A stretch of DNA of 34,553 bases from Xylaria sp. FL1777 (Eukaryota > Ascomycota > Sordariomycetes > Xylariales > Xylariaceae), in the NCBI GenBank assembly GCA_022578965.1, contig MU400830.1, positions 1 to 34,553 of the forward strand. Direction: 5' to 3'. Made by a program: the position numbers and the translations under genes. Positions 1 to 10,748 of the stretch are shown piece after piece. A model generated the notes under the pieces. It ran no database searches, was not told the origin of the DNA, and was given only the letters and a program-made list of their open reading frames with translations. The stretch's first letter is position 1, and every line of letters starts with the position of its first letter.

Positions 1-601
1 ATTATAAAGTTTTAAATAAGTTTATATTTTTAAAGCTTTTATATAATAGCTAATATAATATTTAAAACAAGCTAAATTATTATATTAATAATAAATTATA
101 TTAAAAAGCTAAATTTAAAAGCTTTAAATTATTAATAATTAAAAAACTAATATATATTTATTAAACTATTAGCTTAATAAATAAGCTATATAAAGCGTAT
201 AAATTTTAAACTTTAAATAAAAAGTTTAATAATTAGCAAAAAAAAGCAAAAAAAAAATTAAAAAAATGCAGTTCAAAAAAATATATAAATATAAACTTTT
301 AAAAAAATCAAAATTTATATAATAATATAATATTAATAGCTTTTTTAATTTTTTTTATATAAAATATTAAACTTTTTAAAAACCTAAAAATATAAAACAA
401 CAAAAAAGTTTGCGCTATTTTTAATAATAATTAATTACTTAAAATATTTTTAGTTGTAATAAAAAAAACATGAAAGCAAAAAAATACTAAAAAATTAATA
501 ATTATAAAAACTAAAAATTTTGCATATAAAACAAAAAGCATAAATAATTTAATTATAATTTTAACTTAAGTATTATTAACTTTTTAAGCTTTAAAAACTA
601 A
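1..601. other. AT-rich sequence without recognisable feature
   Basis: Only A/T-rich sequence with scattered AGC, GCT and ACT triplets is seen. No reading frame, terminal repeat or palindrome of note was found. The base pattern is the same as in the dead transposons further along, so it is probably another old RIP-mutated repeat, but its identity cannot be read. Confidence 0.5.
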
Positions 602-871
602 TCTAAAGGATTTAGCTATATAAAGTGGAAATAAATTAGCGCTTTTATAAAGCGCTCCTTAATTTAAGTTAAAAACATATATTAGAAAGTTATGTTTTAT
701 TTTTTTTATTTATTAATTTCTTAGTATATTTATGTATGCTACATACTGCTAGTTATTTGTGTTTATTTAGTTAAACTTTAGTTAACTTAACTTTATAAAA
801 TAAGTAATGCTTATAATTATAAATAGCTTATGTTATGTTTTTTTTTAGCTTAAGTAAAGCGCTTTATTATA
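602..871. repeat. 270-bp dispersed repeat, copy 1 (class unknown)
   Basis: This stretch matches 27169-27439 over its whole length in the same orientation; the differences noticed are C/T or G/A transitions. Similarity stops abruptly at both ends (TCTAAAGG on the left, TTATTATA on the right). It has a TATATAAAG box-like string near the left end, followed by a stem-loop AGCGCTTT-TAT-AAAGCGCT (8-bp stem, 3-nt loop). No inverted terminal repeats, TG...CA ends or target duplication could be recognised. A solo LTR, a SINE or a MITE are all possible. No polypurine tract lies next to it, which argues against it being an LTR of the neighbouring Copia relic. Confidence 0.8.
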
Positions 872-921
872 TATTCTTTATTTAGCTAGTTATATACTAA
901 TATAAATATATATTGCTTTTG

Positions 922-948
922 TGCTTTAGTATTATAAATACTAAAGCA
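922..948. repeat. Perfect 12-bp inverted repeat (hairpin)
   Basis: TGCTTTAGTATT and AATACTAAAGCA are exact reverse complements separated by ATA. It lies 50 bp outside the 270-bp repeat and is absent from the flank of copy 2, so it is not part of that repeat. No role is evident. Confidence 0.7.
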
Positions 949-1600
949 TTTTAACTTATGCTTTTTTTATATATTTATATATAAAAAAAATTAAGTGTGC
1001 TACTTAGTACAATTATAAATTGCTTTATATTTAGTAGTTAAAGTAGTTAATTAATATATATTAATATATGCTTATATTATTATTGCTTATAAGTATACTT
1101 AAGTACTTTAGTACTTTATGTTGTTATTATACGCGCGCAATAGCATTATTAATAATTATACTACTTAAGTATTTAAGTATTTAAACTATATAATAGCAAA
1201 ATAAATATATATGCGCTTGCAGTTTAGCTAAAGCTTTGCTTTTTTTTCTTTTTTCTTTTTTTGCTTTTTTATAAGTTTTTTTAGTATACTATAATAAAGC
1301 GCTTATGCATACTTGTTTTAAGATCTTTTGCTAACTTTAAATTATATTTTTATAGTTATAACTATATAATAAGTTATTTTTTTTTTTAAAGTTTTAGTTA
1401 TGCAAATATATATATAGTTTAAAAGTTCTTAAGCATATTTTAAGCTAACATTTTTTGCAAATAATGTTTAAACATTTTTATACGCTAAGTTTTTTATATA
1501 AGCGCTATATATAAAATTTTATAAAAGTATAAAATATGCTAATTATATGTTTAATTTAAAGAACTTAATATTTGCTTGCTTGCTTATTATGCTTGCGTGT
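949..1600. other. AT-rich stretch with short palindromes
   Basis: There is no coding signal. Repeated short palindromic strings of the type AGTACTTAAGTA occur around 1090-1180, together with one CG-rich speck (ACGCGCGC near 1131). A 63-codon plus-strand frame beginning at 1547 is made of poly-Phe/Leu/Cys from T-runs and is not a gene. Confidence 0.5.
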
Positions 1601-1607
1601 TTTTTTT

Positions 1608-1815
1608 GCTATTACTGCTGCTTTTTTTTTGCTTTTTTTTTTTTAAACTTTTTGGACTTTTTAGCGCTTTTTCTTTTTGTTTGCCCGGCTTTTTTTTTAG
1701 TTCTTAGCAGTTTTTTTTGCGCTTTTTTATTATTATAAGAAGCGTAAAAAGCCGTAAAAGTTTAAGAAAAAAACGAAAAAAAGAAAAAAGAAAAAAAAAA
1801 AGAAAAAAAAAAAAA
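1608..1815. repeat. Imperfect long inverted repeat in low-complexity DNA
   Basis: The left arm core 1645-1668 and the right arm core 1741-1763 are reverse complements with few mismatches (AGCG(C)TAAAAAG and AAAAGTTT blocks). The pairing continues outward as a T-rich tract on the left against an A/G tract on the right. The spacer is about 70 bp. Such an arm pair could fold as a hairpin or be the remains of a fold-back element. Confidence 0.55.
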
Positions 1816-2364
1816 CGAAAATAAAAATAAAAACAAGAGCTCTTTTTTTTTGCTGTTATTACTGCTTGCTATAACTGCTGCTAAGCTTTCTGTATTACTA
1901 CTGCTATTTTAACTTATGTATTACATACGCTAGTTATAATTAAGCCTGCTTTAGTTTTTTATAAACAATACGTTACTTTGTTTTTTTTAAAAGCAAATAA
2001 TAGCTACTATAAATAAATAGCTAGTTATAAGTTTTGCTGCAGCTAGTACTATATAAATAAAAAAGCTTATATGCTAATATAAGTATTATTTTTTTTTTTA
2101 TAAGCACTTATAACTATAAAAAGCAAAAGCTAATAATTTAATAGCGCTGCTTATATAGCACTTTTTGCTTTTGCTTTTATTGCTGCTTTTAAAGCTAGCG
2201 CTACTGCTTTTATAAATAGCTTTTTTTAGTTAGCTTAAATATTACTTATGTTTTTTAATAGCTTTAACTTTTTTTGTTAATAAATCTTAGTTTTTTAATG
2301 TGTTGCTATTTATAAAGCTTATTGCATTTTTGTAGCAAACTTTATAAAAGCATACGTTAATACT
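1816..2364. other. Low-complexity stretch rich in CTG/TTA-type triplets
   Basis: Many short GCT, ACT and ATT triplet runs are seen, and one AAGAGCTCTT palindrome near 1834. The stretch keeps more G and C than its surroundings. No frame, terminal repeat or RNA gene was recognised. Confidence 0.4.
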
Positions 2365-2507
2365 ACTACTGCTATTATTACTACTATTGCTGCTTGTTTT
2401 TTTATTGCTGTTTTTTTTCCTTTTTATTAAGCGTTTATTTAAGCACGCTTTTTTAATAAAAAGGAAAAAAATAAAAACAATAAAAACAACAACAATAATA
2501 ATAATAA
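2365..2507. repeat. Long inverted repeat with 19-bp perfect core
   Basis: The core arms 2412-2430 and 2453-2471 are exact reverse complements over 19 bases, around a 22-nt loop that itself has AGCGT/ACGCT arms. Homology between the arms runs outward for about another 45 bases as TTG/CTG-rich against CAA-rich sequence. There the left arm keeps GCTGCT where the complement of the right arm has GTTGTT, so the arms differ by C-to-T changes as well as small length changes. Confidence 0.7.
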
Positions 2508-2760
2508 GGTTTCTTTTTTAAAGGAGCTATTTATTGTACTTTTTACACAAAAAGAAAAAAAAAAAGAAAAGAAAAAAAAAGAAAAAAAGAAAAAAAAAAC
2601 AACAAAAAAAACAAAAATAATAATGCTAGCTAGGCGCCTTTTTAACGCAAAGTTATTAAGCGCTTTTAGCGTACCTAAATTGTTTTTTTTTTTTTTTTTA
2701 ATTTTTAATTTGTTAAAAAAAAAGAAGCTTTAAGCTTTAACTTAATTAATTCTTTTGTTT
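2508..2760. other. Purine tracts and T-run next to the Copia relic
   Basis: A/G-only tracts (about 2549-2600) are followed by a less degraded piece (GGCGCC near 2634) and an unbroken T-run at about 2681-2699. This is where the 3' LTR and polypurine tract of the minus-strand Copia relic would be expected. However, no matching LTR was found on the other side, so no LTR is called. Confidence 0.35.
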
Positions 2761-2829
2761 TTTTTAATTTATTTTCTTTAATTAAGTAATACTTATTAGT
2801 TAAATTAATAAGCGCTTTAAAATGCTTAA

Positions 2830-4145
2830 ATTATGCTTAATTTAATTTTTTAGTTAAACTGTTTGCTAATATTTAATTAATAAATAAATAAATAACTTTA
2901 AAGGTTTTTTTTAAATGCTTTTGTTTTATTTATATATTTTAAATATTTATATGTTATAATTAAGTGTTAATTTTTTATTTTTTACTTATTATTAGTTATA
3001 TAGCTTATAAATTATTTAAGTAAATTACTTAAGCATTTTATAAATTAAACTATAAGTTTTTATATAGCTTTTATAGCGCTATTGTTTTTTTGCTAATTAA
3101 ACTAAAAGCATTAATTTTAGCTTTAGTTATAAAAATAGTTATAGTATTTTGCTTAGTAGCTTTTTATATTATAGCTTTTTTAAATAAAGAAATTATGTAG
3201 CTATATAATAAGCATTAAGTTTTTAAGTTATTTGCAAAAAATATATTTTTTGCTATAAAAAGCGCTTATACGCTTAAGTTTTAAGCTTTATATGTTATTT
3301 TTAAAAAACAGGTTTTATATAAATATTATATAATTTAGTTAGCTATACATTTATGCTTTTTGCTTAAATTAATTAAAAACTTTAATAGCTATATAGCTAT
3401 ATATGCTATATTTAGTTTTAATATAATAGCATTATATAAAATTAATTTTACGCGCTTTTAATAAGCTTTAATTTTTTGCTTTAAAGCTTTTTTAAGATTT
3501 TTTACAAGTTTTTTTATAAGTAAAAAAGTTATTAATGTTTAACTTTTATTAATAAAGTTATAACGCTTTGCTACTTTTTTAATATATTAGTTATATATTA
3601 ACATAATGGTTTTTTTTTTTTAGTTTTAAACTATTTTAATTTTTAAAAACTAAGTTATGTTGCTTTGCTTTTTTAGTTTATAAGCGCTGTTTATATGTTT
3701 AATACTCTTAATAGCTTTTTTAGTGTGTTTTTTTTTATAAATAACTAAAAAGTTATTTATATAAAACATAATAAGTATTATATGCTTTTTAATATAAAAC
3801 AAGCATAGCTTTTTTAGTAAAAGTTTTATATTAATTTTTAATAAAGTTTTTGTAAATTTTTTATATTATAGTAAAAGCAAGTTTTGTAAACTATATAAAG
3901 CGTGCTTTAAAAGTTTAATTTTATTGTTTTAAGCAAATCTTTTTAATAAGTATACTATAATAGGTATTTTACTATTTTTAAAAGCGTTTAAAAACGCTTT
4001 AATTACGTTAAATTGCTTGATTTTTATATTATATTTAGCTATTATAGCTATAATTAAGCAAAACATCTTTGCAGCTAATATAATAACATAAATAAATTAT
4101 AAAAAATCCTTTAATTATAAGTTTTTTTTTATTATTACTTTAGCT
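2830..4145 (-). pseudogene. Copia polyprotein: reverse transcriptase and RNase H, RIP-inactivated
   Basis: In one minus-strand frame the RT palm can be followed. A block equivalent to RQFDVxxAFLNA lies at 4015-3983 with Asp read as Asn. The ALYGLQ-LLLWY block comes next, and the catalytic box at 3763-3752 reads YINN instead of YIDD because both GAY codons became AAY. Around 3500-3250 the Copia linker with an AYQ..V..ILY..I motif and an IQYLY motif follows. RNase H then shows F-A-N-N (ancestral D-D), FGG.I.WKATKQ at 3193-3143, T.KAEL, and Y-L-N-N-L-Q for the D-N-x-Q box. In-frame stops are TAA/TAG where Gln or Trp is expected. The catalytic Asp losses alone would inactivate it. The product would have copied element RNA to DNA. 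Confidence 0.88.
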
Positions 4146-4199
4146 TTATATGTTTTAAAATAACTTTTATTATTAAACTTATATATAAATATTTATTTT

Positions 4200-7090
4200 A
4201 ATGAAAAAAAAGCATTTTAGGCGCTTTTTTTAAGTATAATCTTAAGCACTTTTAATTTTTTTAGCTTTTAGTACTTTTTATATGCGTTTTTTTTAAATTT
4301 TTTTTTAAGCTAATGTTTTAATAAGTCTTTTTATAACTTTAGTAGTAAAGTTAGCAAGTTACTTTTATAAATCTAGTTAATTTTTGTTTTAATTTGTTTT
4401 AATTTATTTTGTTTTATTGCTGCTATAAATATAGCATGTAATATTTTATGTTTTTTATTCTTTTTATGTAGCGCTTTTTGTTAATTAAGCAAAAATGTTA
4501 TTAAAAAAGGTAGCTAGTTTAAGTTTTTAATTAAAAGATTAATTTTTTTTTTGTAAATATTATTGTTGTAAAAATAGCGCTTTTTTTATTATTATTAAAG
4601 CGCTTTTTTTTTAGCATTATTTAAGTTTTGTTTTTTTATTTTTTAGCTTAATCTTAATGCTAATAAAAAGACCTTATGCTTATATTTTTGTTTAACTAGT
4701 TGTTTTTTTGTTTTTTAGAAATTTTTAATCTTTAAGTTGTTTATTACTTTTTGCCTTTGTATGCTTAATAAATTAGTTTTTTATAATGCTTTTAAGTTAA
4801 TTTATTAAGTATTATTATTGCTTTTTATTATAAGCTAGTGCTTTTTAAGCTTTAATGTTTTTTAAAAAGTTATAAGTTTATATAGCTAATTTTTATAATT
4901 TTAAAACTTTTTGCTTTTTTAAATAAGCTTATTAAGCGCTTTTACTTTTAACTTTTGCTTTTTTTATAAAGCTATAATAAGCTTATTAAATAAGTTAAGC
5001 ATATTTTTAAGCTATTTAAAAGCATTAATATTTGATTTATATACTATGTTTTTTGTTTATAGCTATATATTTGTTATATTAATAAGATTTTTTAGAATTT
5101 TATTTAAAACTTTGATTTTTTTAATTTATGCTTTAGTAATTTTAATTATTAAGCGCTTTTATTTCTTGTAATAAAATAGCTTTTTATTAAATTTAATATT
5201 TTATATAATAATAACTTTTTATAACTAAAGTATTTAAATTTAGTATAAATTGCTAGCTATATATTTAACTAAGTATTTTATATACGTTTTAAAATATGTT
5301 TTATAGTTATGCTTGTTTTTTTTTGCGCTTTTATTTTTTTTAAGAAAATATATTTTATATTTATAAGCGTATATTTAACTTTAGTTTAAGCATAAGTTCT
5401 TTATTAAAGACTTAATTATTTCTAATATATATTATTAAAAGTACTAAATAAACTAGCGCTTAAAAACTTTATATAAAGCATATATATTATATGCTTTTAA
5501 AAAGCTTATATTATATAGCTATACTATAGCTTATATAGCTTTTAGCTATAGTTTATTTAATAATTTAGCATTAGTTAATATTTTAATTGTTTTTTTAATG
5601 ATTTTTTTTTTGCTTGTTTAAACTTTTTAAAAAGCTTTTTAATGTATACAAAAGGCGTTTTTAAGTTAATGCTTTAGTTTTTAGTTTAAAGTTTATATTA
5701 AAATTTGCTTTATATTATAATTATTGCTTTTTTATTATTGCTTTATATTTTGTATATAAAAAGCTTGTATTGCTTTATTACTTAACGTTTAAATTTTAGG
5801 ATTTTTTTAAAGATTTTATTCTAAGTTTTTTTTAAGATTAAGTATGCTTAAATATAGCTACTAAACTTATTTTTAATAATTAATAGCTAATTAAACCTAT
5901 TGTATTTTTTAAAGTAATTAAATAAGTTTTAGTTAACTTTTTAAAACAGTTTTGCTAAGCGCTATTTAAATAAGCGCTTAAAAATCTTTTAATAAGCATA
6001 TGCTTATGTATAATTTTTATACTTTAAGCATAATATTTTTTTAATTTTTATATTTTGTGCTTTATAAACTAGGGCCTTAAGTGCTTTTAGTTTTAAGTGC
6101 TTAATGCATAAATGCTATAAGTTTTTTGTATCTTTTTTTAAATTAAAAGGATTTTTTAACTGCTTTTATAAGCGTTAACCTTTTTTAGCGTTTTATTTAT
6201 GTATTAGTGCAGTTTTTAAGCTTATATTTAAATCTTTTTTTACTTTTTTTTTAGCGTTTTATAGATTTTTTATTAAGCTTTTATTTTTACTTTTAGCATG
6301 TTATAAATGTTTTTTTAAGTTATTTTCTTTTTTTTTAGCGTTTAATATTAGTTTTGCTACGCTTACTAGAATTTTTTTAAAAAATTAAAAAGGTTTAATT
6401 ATTAAAAATCGATTAAAGTAAACAGTAATAAGCTTATATTTAAAGAAAACTAAATTGTAATGCTTTTTAAAGGTAGCTATAAGCGCTTTTTTTTTTTTGT
6501 TTTTATAGCATAAAATATAATTAAGTTTGCTATACTAAATTTTGCTATTTTATAACTTAGCTTTTAAAATTATATTTATATAAAAGCTTTTTATAAGTGC
6601 TATTTTTGTAAGTATAAAATCTTTTGTTTTTTTGCTTTAAATGCTTACTAGTACGTTTTTTATGATTTTTTTTTTAGTTTTAAAAATTAAAAATTAGCTT
6701 ATATTAGCTTTAATTACTTTGCTGTTTTTTATTAAAATAAAAGATTTAAGCATTAATAAGTTTTTATAGTTAATTAAGTATACTGCTTTATAATTGTTTA
6801 TTAAAGTGCTATTTAATAGCATATAAAGTGCTTAATTAAATGTTATGTATATTTTTTAGTGCTTTTTATTAGTTATAATAGTAGTTAAATTAATAACTAT
6901 GCAAATAATTTTTTTTTTAAAAAGTTTAAGTTTTTTTGATTTAAGGTTTGTGCTTTTTAAAAAAAGTAAAAAATGCTTTATTTGTTTTTGCTTATTAATT
7001 GCTTTAAGTTTTTTTATTAAAAAAAATTATAGCGCTTTTTAATGTTTTTTATTTGTTTTTTAGTAAAATATTTTGTTAAATAAAACTTAG
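4200..7090 (-). pseudogene. Upstream part of the Copia polyprotein (gag/protease/integrase), not resolved
   Basis: Minus-strand frames at 7079-6030 and about 5250-4201 read as Lys/Asn/Ile/Leu-rich protein with scattered TAA/TAG and few other disruptions. The frame changes between these blocks, so indels are present. The position upstream of the Copia reverse transcriptase implies gag, protease and integrase, but I could not recognise an integrase HHCC or DDE signature or a protease DTG box. The Lys/Asn bias is partly what any A-rich strand would give, so coding origin here is inferred mainly from context. Confidence 0.45.
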
Positions 7091-7099
7091 TATTACTAA

Positions 7100-8122
7100 T
7101 AATTATATATTAAAGCATTATATAAATGTATAAGTTTTATTTATATGTTTAATTAAAAGTGTTATAACATAAGTAGTTATGTTTACTTTTTTAGCAAAAT
7201 GCTTTTTATGTTTAGTTTTAAGCATAGTTAAATAATTGTTTTTTTAGTGTAGTATAGCTTATAAAAATATATATACTTAATTTTTTTTTTTTTAAAAGTG
7301 TAATTATATAATATACTTTTAAAAATTCTAGCAAGCTAATTAAAAATAATTATTAGTTTTTTTAGTAGCTTGTTTTTAATAAGCTTGTTAAATTATAACT
7401 TAGCTTAGCTTAAGGCTATTTATTGCCTTATTGCTTTTAAAAAAGTTTTTATAGCTAAAATGCTTATAACTTTTAGTAGCTAGCGCACTTTAGCTTACTA
7501 ATAAGCAATTTCTTAGTTTTTAAACTACTTTATAATATTTATGCTTTTTTAATAAGCTTTAGCAAGCATTTTTTAGTACTTTTATAGTATAAACGTTTAA
7601 ACGCTTAACTTTAAAAAAGCTAACTTGCTTTTTAAAGCCTTTATTAAATTTTATATATAAATATATTCGTTTTTAATAATTTAAATACAAGCTATTTTAA
7701 AGCGCTATTTATTTATAGTTTTATTAATTTATGTAAATAGCGTATTATATTTAGCTATATAAGCTGCTTAAACTATTATTTTTTTAAAATATTCTTTAGT
7801 TAATTTATTTATTAGCGCTTTAAATTTTATATATAGTAGCTATATATTATTAAAAGTTAAAGCTACTAGTTTTAGTTAGCTTATTATAGCAAGTTACTAT
7901 TTAGTTAATTTTTTATTATAGTAAGTTTATTTTTATTTAAAGATTAATTTAATTGTTAGCTTGTTTAATAGTAGCTTAAAAGCGCAAGTTAAGTTATAGT
8001 CTTTAGTTAATTTTAAGCTAACTAATAATTATATTTTTAGTACTTTTACGTACGTTTAAAAACAGGTATACTATTTTGCTTAATTTTAATAAGTTTTAAG
8101 CAAAAAGTCTTCAGAATTATTT
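7100..8122. other. AT-rich sequence, possibly the 5' end of the Copia relic
   Basis: No readable domain was found. It sits where the gag start, primer-binding site and 5' LTR of the minus-strand Copia relic should be. No direct repeat shared with 0.9-2.8 kb could be found, so the LTR is either deleted or degraded beyond recognition. Confidence 0.35.
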
Positions 8123-8124
8123 TA

Positions 8125-8256
8125 GGTGCCTTAGACTAAAAATATAAAACAGTAAGCTGCGCTTACTACAAGCTATAACTTATTTTCTTTAAAGGCCTAT
8201 ATAAATATATTTATAGGTTTAAAGCTTGCGTTTTATGTATTTTAGTCTAAAGAACT
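8125..8256. mobile_element. MITE-like element, copy 1
   Basis: The left terminus GGTGCCTTAGACTAAAA is preceded by TA. TTTTAGTCTAA at 8240-8250 is the exact reverse complement of TTAGACTAAAA at 8131-8141, giving about 130 bp between ends. The right outer six bases (AGAACT) fit the left end less well and no TA follows, so this end is degraded. The termini match those of the element at 26851-26968. The interior holds a near-palindrome around 8193-8215. It keeps more G and C than its surroundings. It is probably a non-autonomous Tc1/mariner-type element. Confidence 0.6.
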
Positions 8257-10576
8257 TTTGTTGATTTTTGAGCTAAGGTTTACTTTATATACGTATATAT
8301 ATTACTTATACCTATAAACTATTTGCTAATAAAACTTAAAAATAATAATTATAATATTGCTTAAGGCTTTTTATAGTAATACTTATATTTAACGCTAACG
8401 TTATAATTAAGATATTTTATTATGTTATAGTATTTTAAGCTTAAATAGTTAAAAGTTAAGTTTTATTTGTTAATTTATTAATTAGTATTATTTTTTTACT
8501 TTATTATAAAACTATAAACTTTTAACGATTTTAGCTTTAGCTTAATTAATAGTTGTTTTTTAAAAAAACTAATAGCTTTAAAACTTTTAAAATTTATTAA
8601 AAAACTTAGCAAACTAAATAAACTAGCTAGTAATACAGTATTAAAGCATTTATTTAGCAATTATATTTAATATTTTATGCAGCATATTTTATTATAATTA
8701 AAATATAACTAATAGCATATATTAAAATATAACTTTATATAAGCTATTATTAGTGCTATTTTAAATTATTGTTAATTTAATAAATTATATAAGCTTAAGC
8801 TTAAAGCTAAGCAAGTTAAGTTAATTTAGCGTATAATATTTTATTATAATAATATTATATTAGTAGCTTAAACTAGTTATAAAAAAAACATTATATTATG
8901 AACTATTTTAGTTATTATATAAAATATAATAATTTTATAATTATGTTTATTAAAATAATTAAAACATAATTAGTTTAATTTAATTGCTTAAATTTTTAAT
9001 ATTTGTTTATTATTAATAATAAATAATATAACAAAAATTAATTAGTACTATATAAGTAGTTATAAAAGTATGTTTTTATTATTTAATAAAATAATGCTAT
9101 ATAAGCTAAGTTAGCTTTAAAACGCTTTATATATATTATTTTTAAGCTTAAATAAGCTACTTAAAAATACTTTATTAACTTATTTTATAACTTTTTGTTT
9201 AACTAAAAAATTACGTTTATAGCTATTAATAAACTTTATATAGTTTATTAATAAAAAGATTTCTAAATTGCATATTTTAATATATACTATATAAAAGCGT
9301 TAGTTTTATAAAATATATTATAGTTTAGTTATATTGCTATATTAAGCTTAAATGCTTAAAAGTTTATATTGCTTAAAGCTAGATTTTAATAATAAAATAT
9401 TTATTTAAAAAAACTATAATTTGTTTATGCTTTAATTAATTAGCTTAATATATTTTTTGTTGTTTATTTTATAAAAAAAAGTACTATTATAAAAAATTAC
9501 TAATAATTAAATTTCCTAATTAGCAAAATATAGCGTAGTATAATATACTTAATTCTTAAAACTATTGTTTTTATAAATAGCAAAAAAAAGCTTATTATTA
9601 TGCGTTATTTTTTAATAATATAGCTTTAAAAATTAAAGTTTATTTTAATTAAAATAAAGCGCTTTGTTTAAAAATATAATATAAATATACGTTTTAATAA
9701 CTAATAGCAGTTATATAATAAGTTTATAAAGCTAAACTTTTTTTATTAAATTATGCTTATTATTATAGCTTTTAAAATAAAAATAAATATTTATAATATA
9801 ATGCGTGTTATTTAGTTTAGCTTTATTATTTCTAAAAACTTTCTAAATTTATTATAAAGGTTTAGCTAAGCTGTTTAAAATAATATAACATAAAAAACGG
9901 CATTTTTTTTTGCTTTTTATTAGTATTTTAATTTATTAAAAGCGTAAAAAGTTAAGCTTTTTAAACTAAAGCGTAAAAAAAAGTTACTAAAAAACAATTA
10001 AAATAATTTACGTTTTATAATAAACATAAGCAATAATGCATTAAAAAGCTTAACATTTAGCTATATATAGTTTATACTATTAAACTACTAATTAATTACA
10101 ACTAATAAGCTTAAAAATAAAAATAATTTAATAGTTAATTTTAAATTAAAATAGTTTAAGCTAATTAAGCTTGCTAAATAAACTAAAGCTAAACTAAAGT
10201 TTAAAAACAAGGTGCAAACTATTTAACTAAGCATATATAAGTTTATAAATATAAAATGCTTTAAAAAATATACTTTATAGTTTTTATAGCAGCTAAATAA
10301 TAAAAATATTAAAAAGCAAAAAAATATATAATAAAAAGTATGCTATAATTTATATTATTATAACTTTAGCTAATTATTAAAATTGCTACTAAAAATACGC
10401 TAGCAGTTTACGCTTTAAAAAAGAACTATTTTTTAGTTTTTATAACAAAAGCTTTAAAGATTTTACGCAAAATATTCTGCAAACCTATATTAACATTTAA
10501 ACTTTACTATTAATAATATAACAAAATATTTTATGCTAAAAAAAGTTTAGTAATATATTATTGCTATGTTTACTAA
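8257..10576. other. AT-rich sequence with no readable gene (left flank of the nested LINE)
   Basis: A and T are balanced between strands, unlike the transposon relics, and no domain could be read in either direction. It is the DNA into which the LINE inserted and continues at 23456. Joined across the LINE it makes a stretch of about 5.7 kb. It may be an older, fully eroded repeat. Confidence 0.45.
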
Positions 10577-10592
10577 AATAATTAATATAAAT
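10577..10592 (+). repeat. Target-site duplication of the LINE, left copy
   Basis: AATAATTAATATAAAT is repeated exactly at 23440-23455, immediately after the (TAA)n tail. A few of the first bases may belong to the tail, so the true duplication is between 13 and 16 bp. Confidence 0.8.
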
Positions 10593-10748
10593 GGGATCTT
10601 TTTTAAATTCTTTATATTTAACTATAATTTTGTGAGTTTAAGCTTAATTATTAAATAATTAAGATTGCTAGAATTAGCGTAGCAACTTTTATTTATTAAA
10701 TAAGTTGCATTTTATTTGCGAAGTGCAAATATAATAAAAAACGGAAAA
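10593..10748 (+). other. LINE 5' UTR, relatively well preserved
   Basis: It starts GGGATC right after the target duplication. It contains two hairpins, GCAACTT...AAGTTGC at about 10681-10707 and ATTTGC-GAAGT-GCAAAT at 10716-10732. An internal promoter would be expected here in a LINE, but none can be identified by sequence. Confidence 0.55.

Larger units (their letters stand above)
2760..7100 (-). mobile_element. Ty1/Copia LTR-retrotransposon relic (internal region)
   Basis: The plus strand is strongly T-rich throughout, as expected when the A-rich coding strand of a dead element is the minus strand. Reverse transcriptase at about 4145-3560 is followed downstream by RNase H at about 3560-2830. 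Both read clearly as the fungal Copia type, with the YxDD box followed by Phe-Leu. Upstream, further minus-strand frames with sparse stops continue to about 7.08 kb and should hold gag, protease and integrase. Flanking LTRs could not be matched, so the true ends are unknown. Copia is favoured over Gypsy by the RT and RNase H sequence type. Confidence 0.8.

Noticed and set aside
1547..1738. 63-codon plus-strand open frame as a small membrane protein gene
   Set aside because: It consists of Phe, Leu and Cys from T-runs in a low-complexity inverted repeat. No ribosome context or family resemblance supports it.
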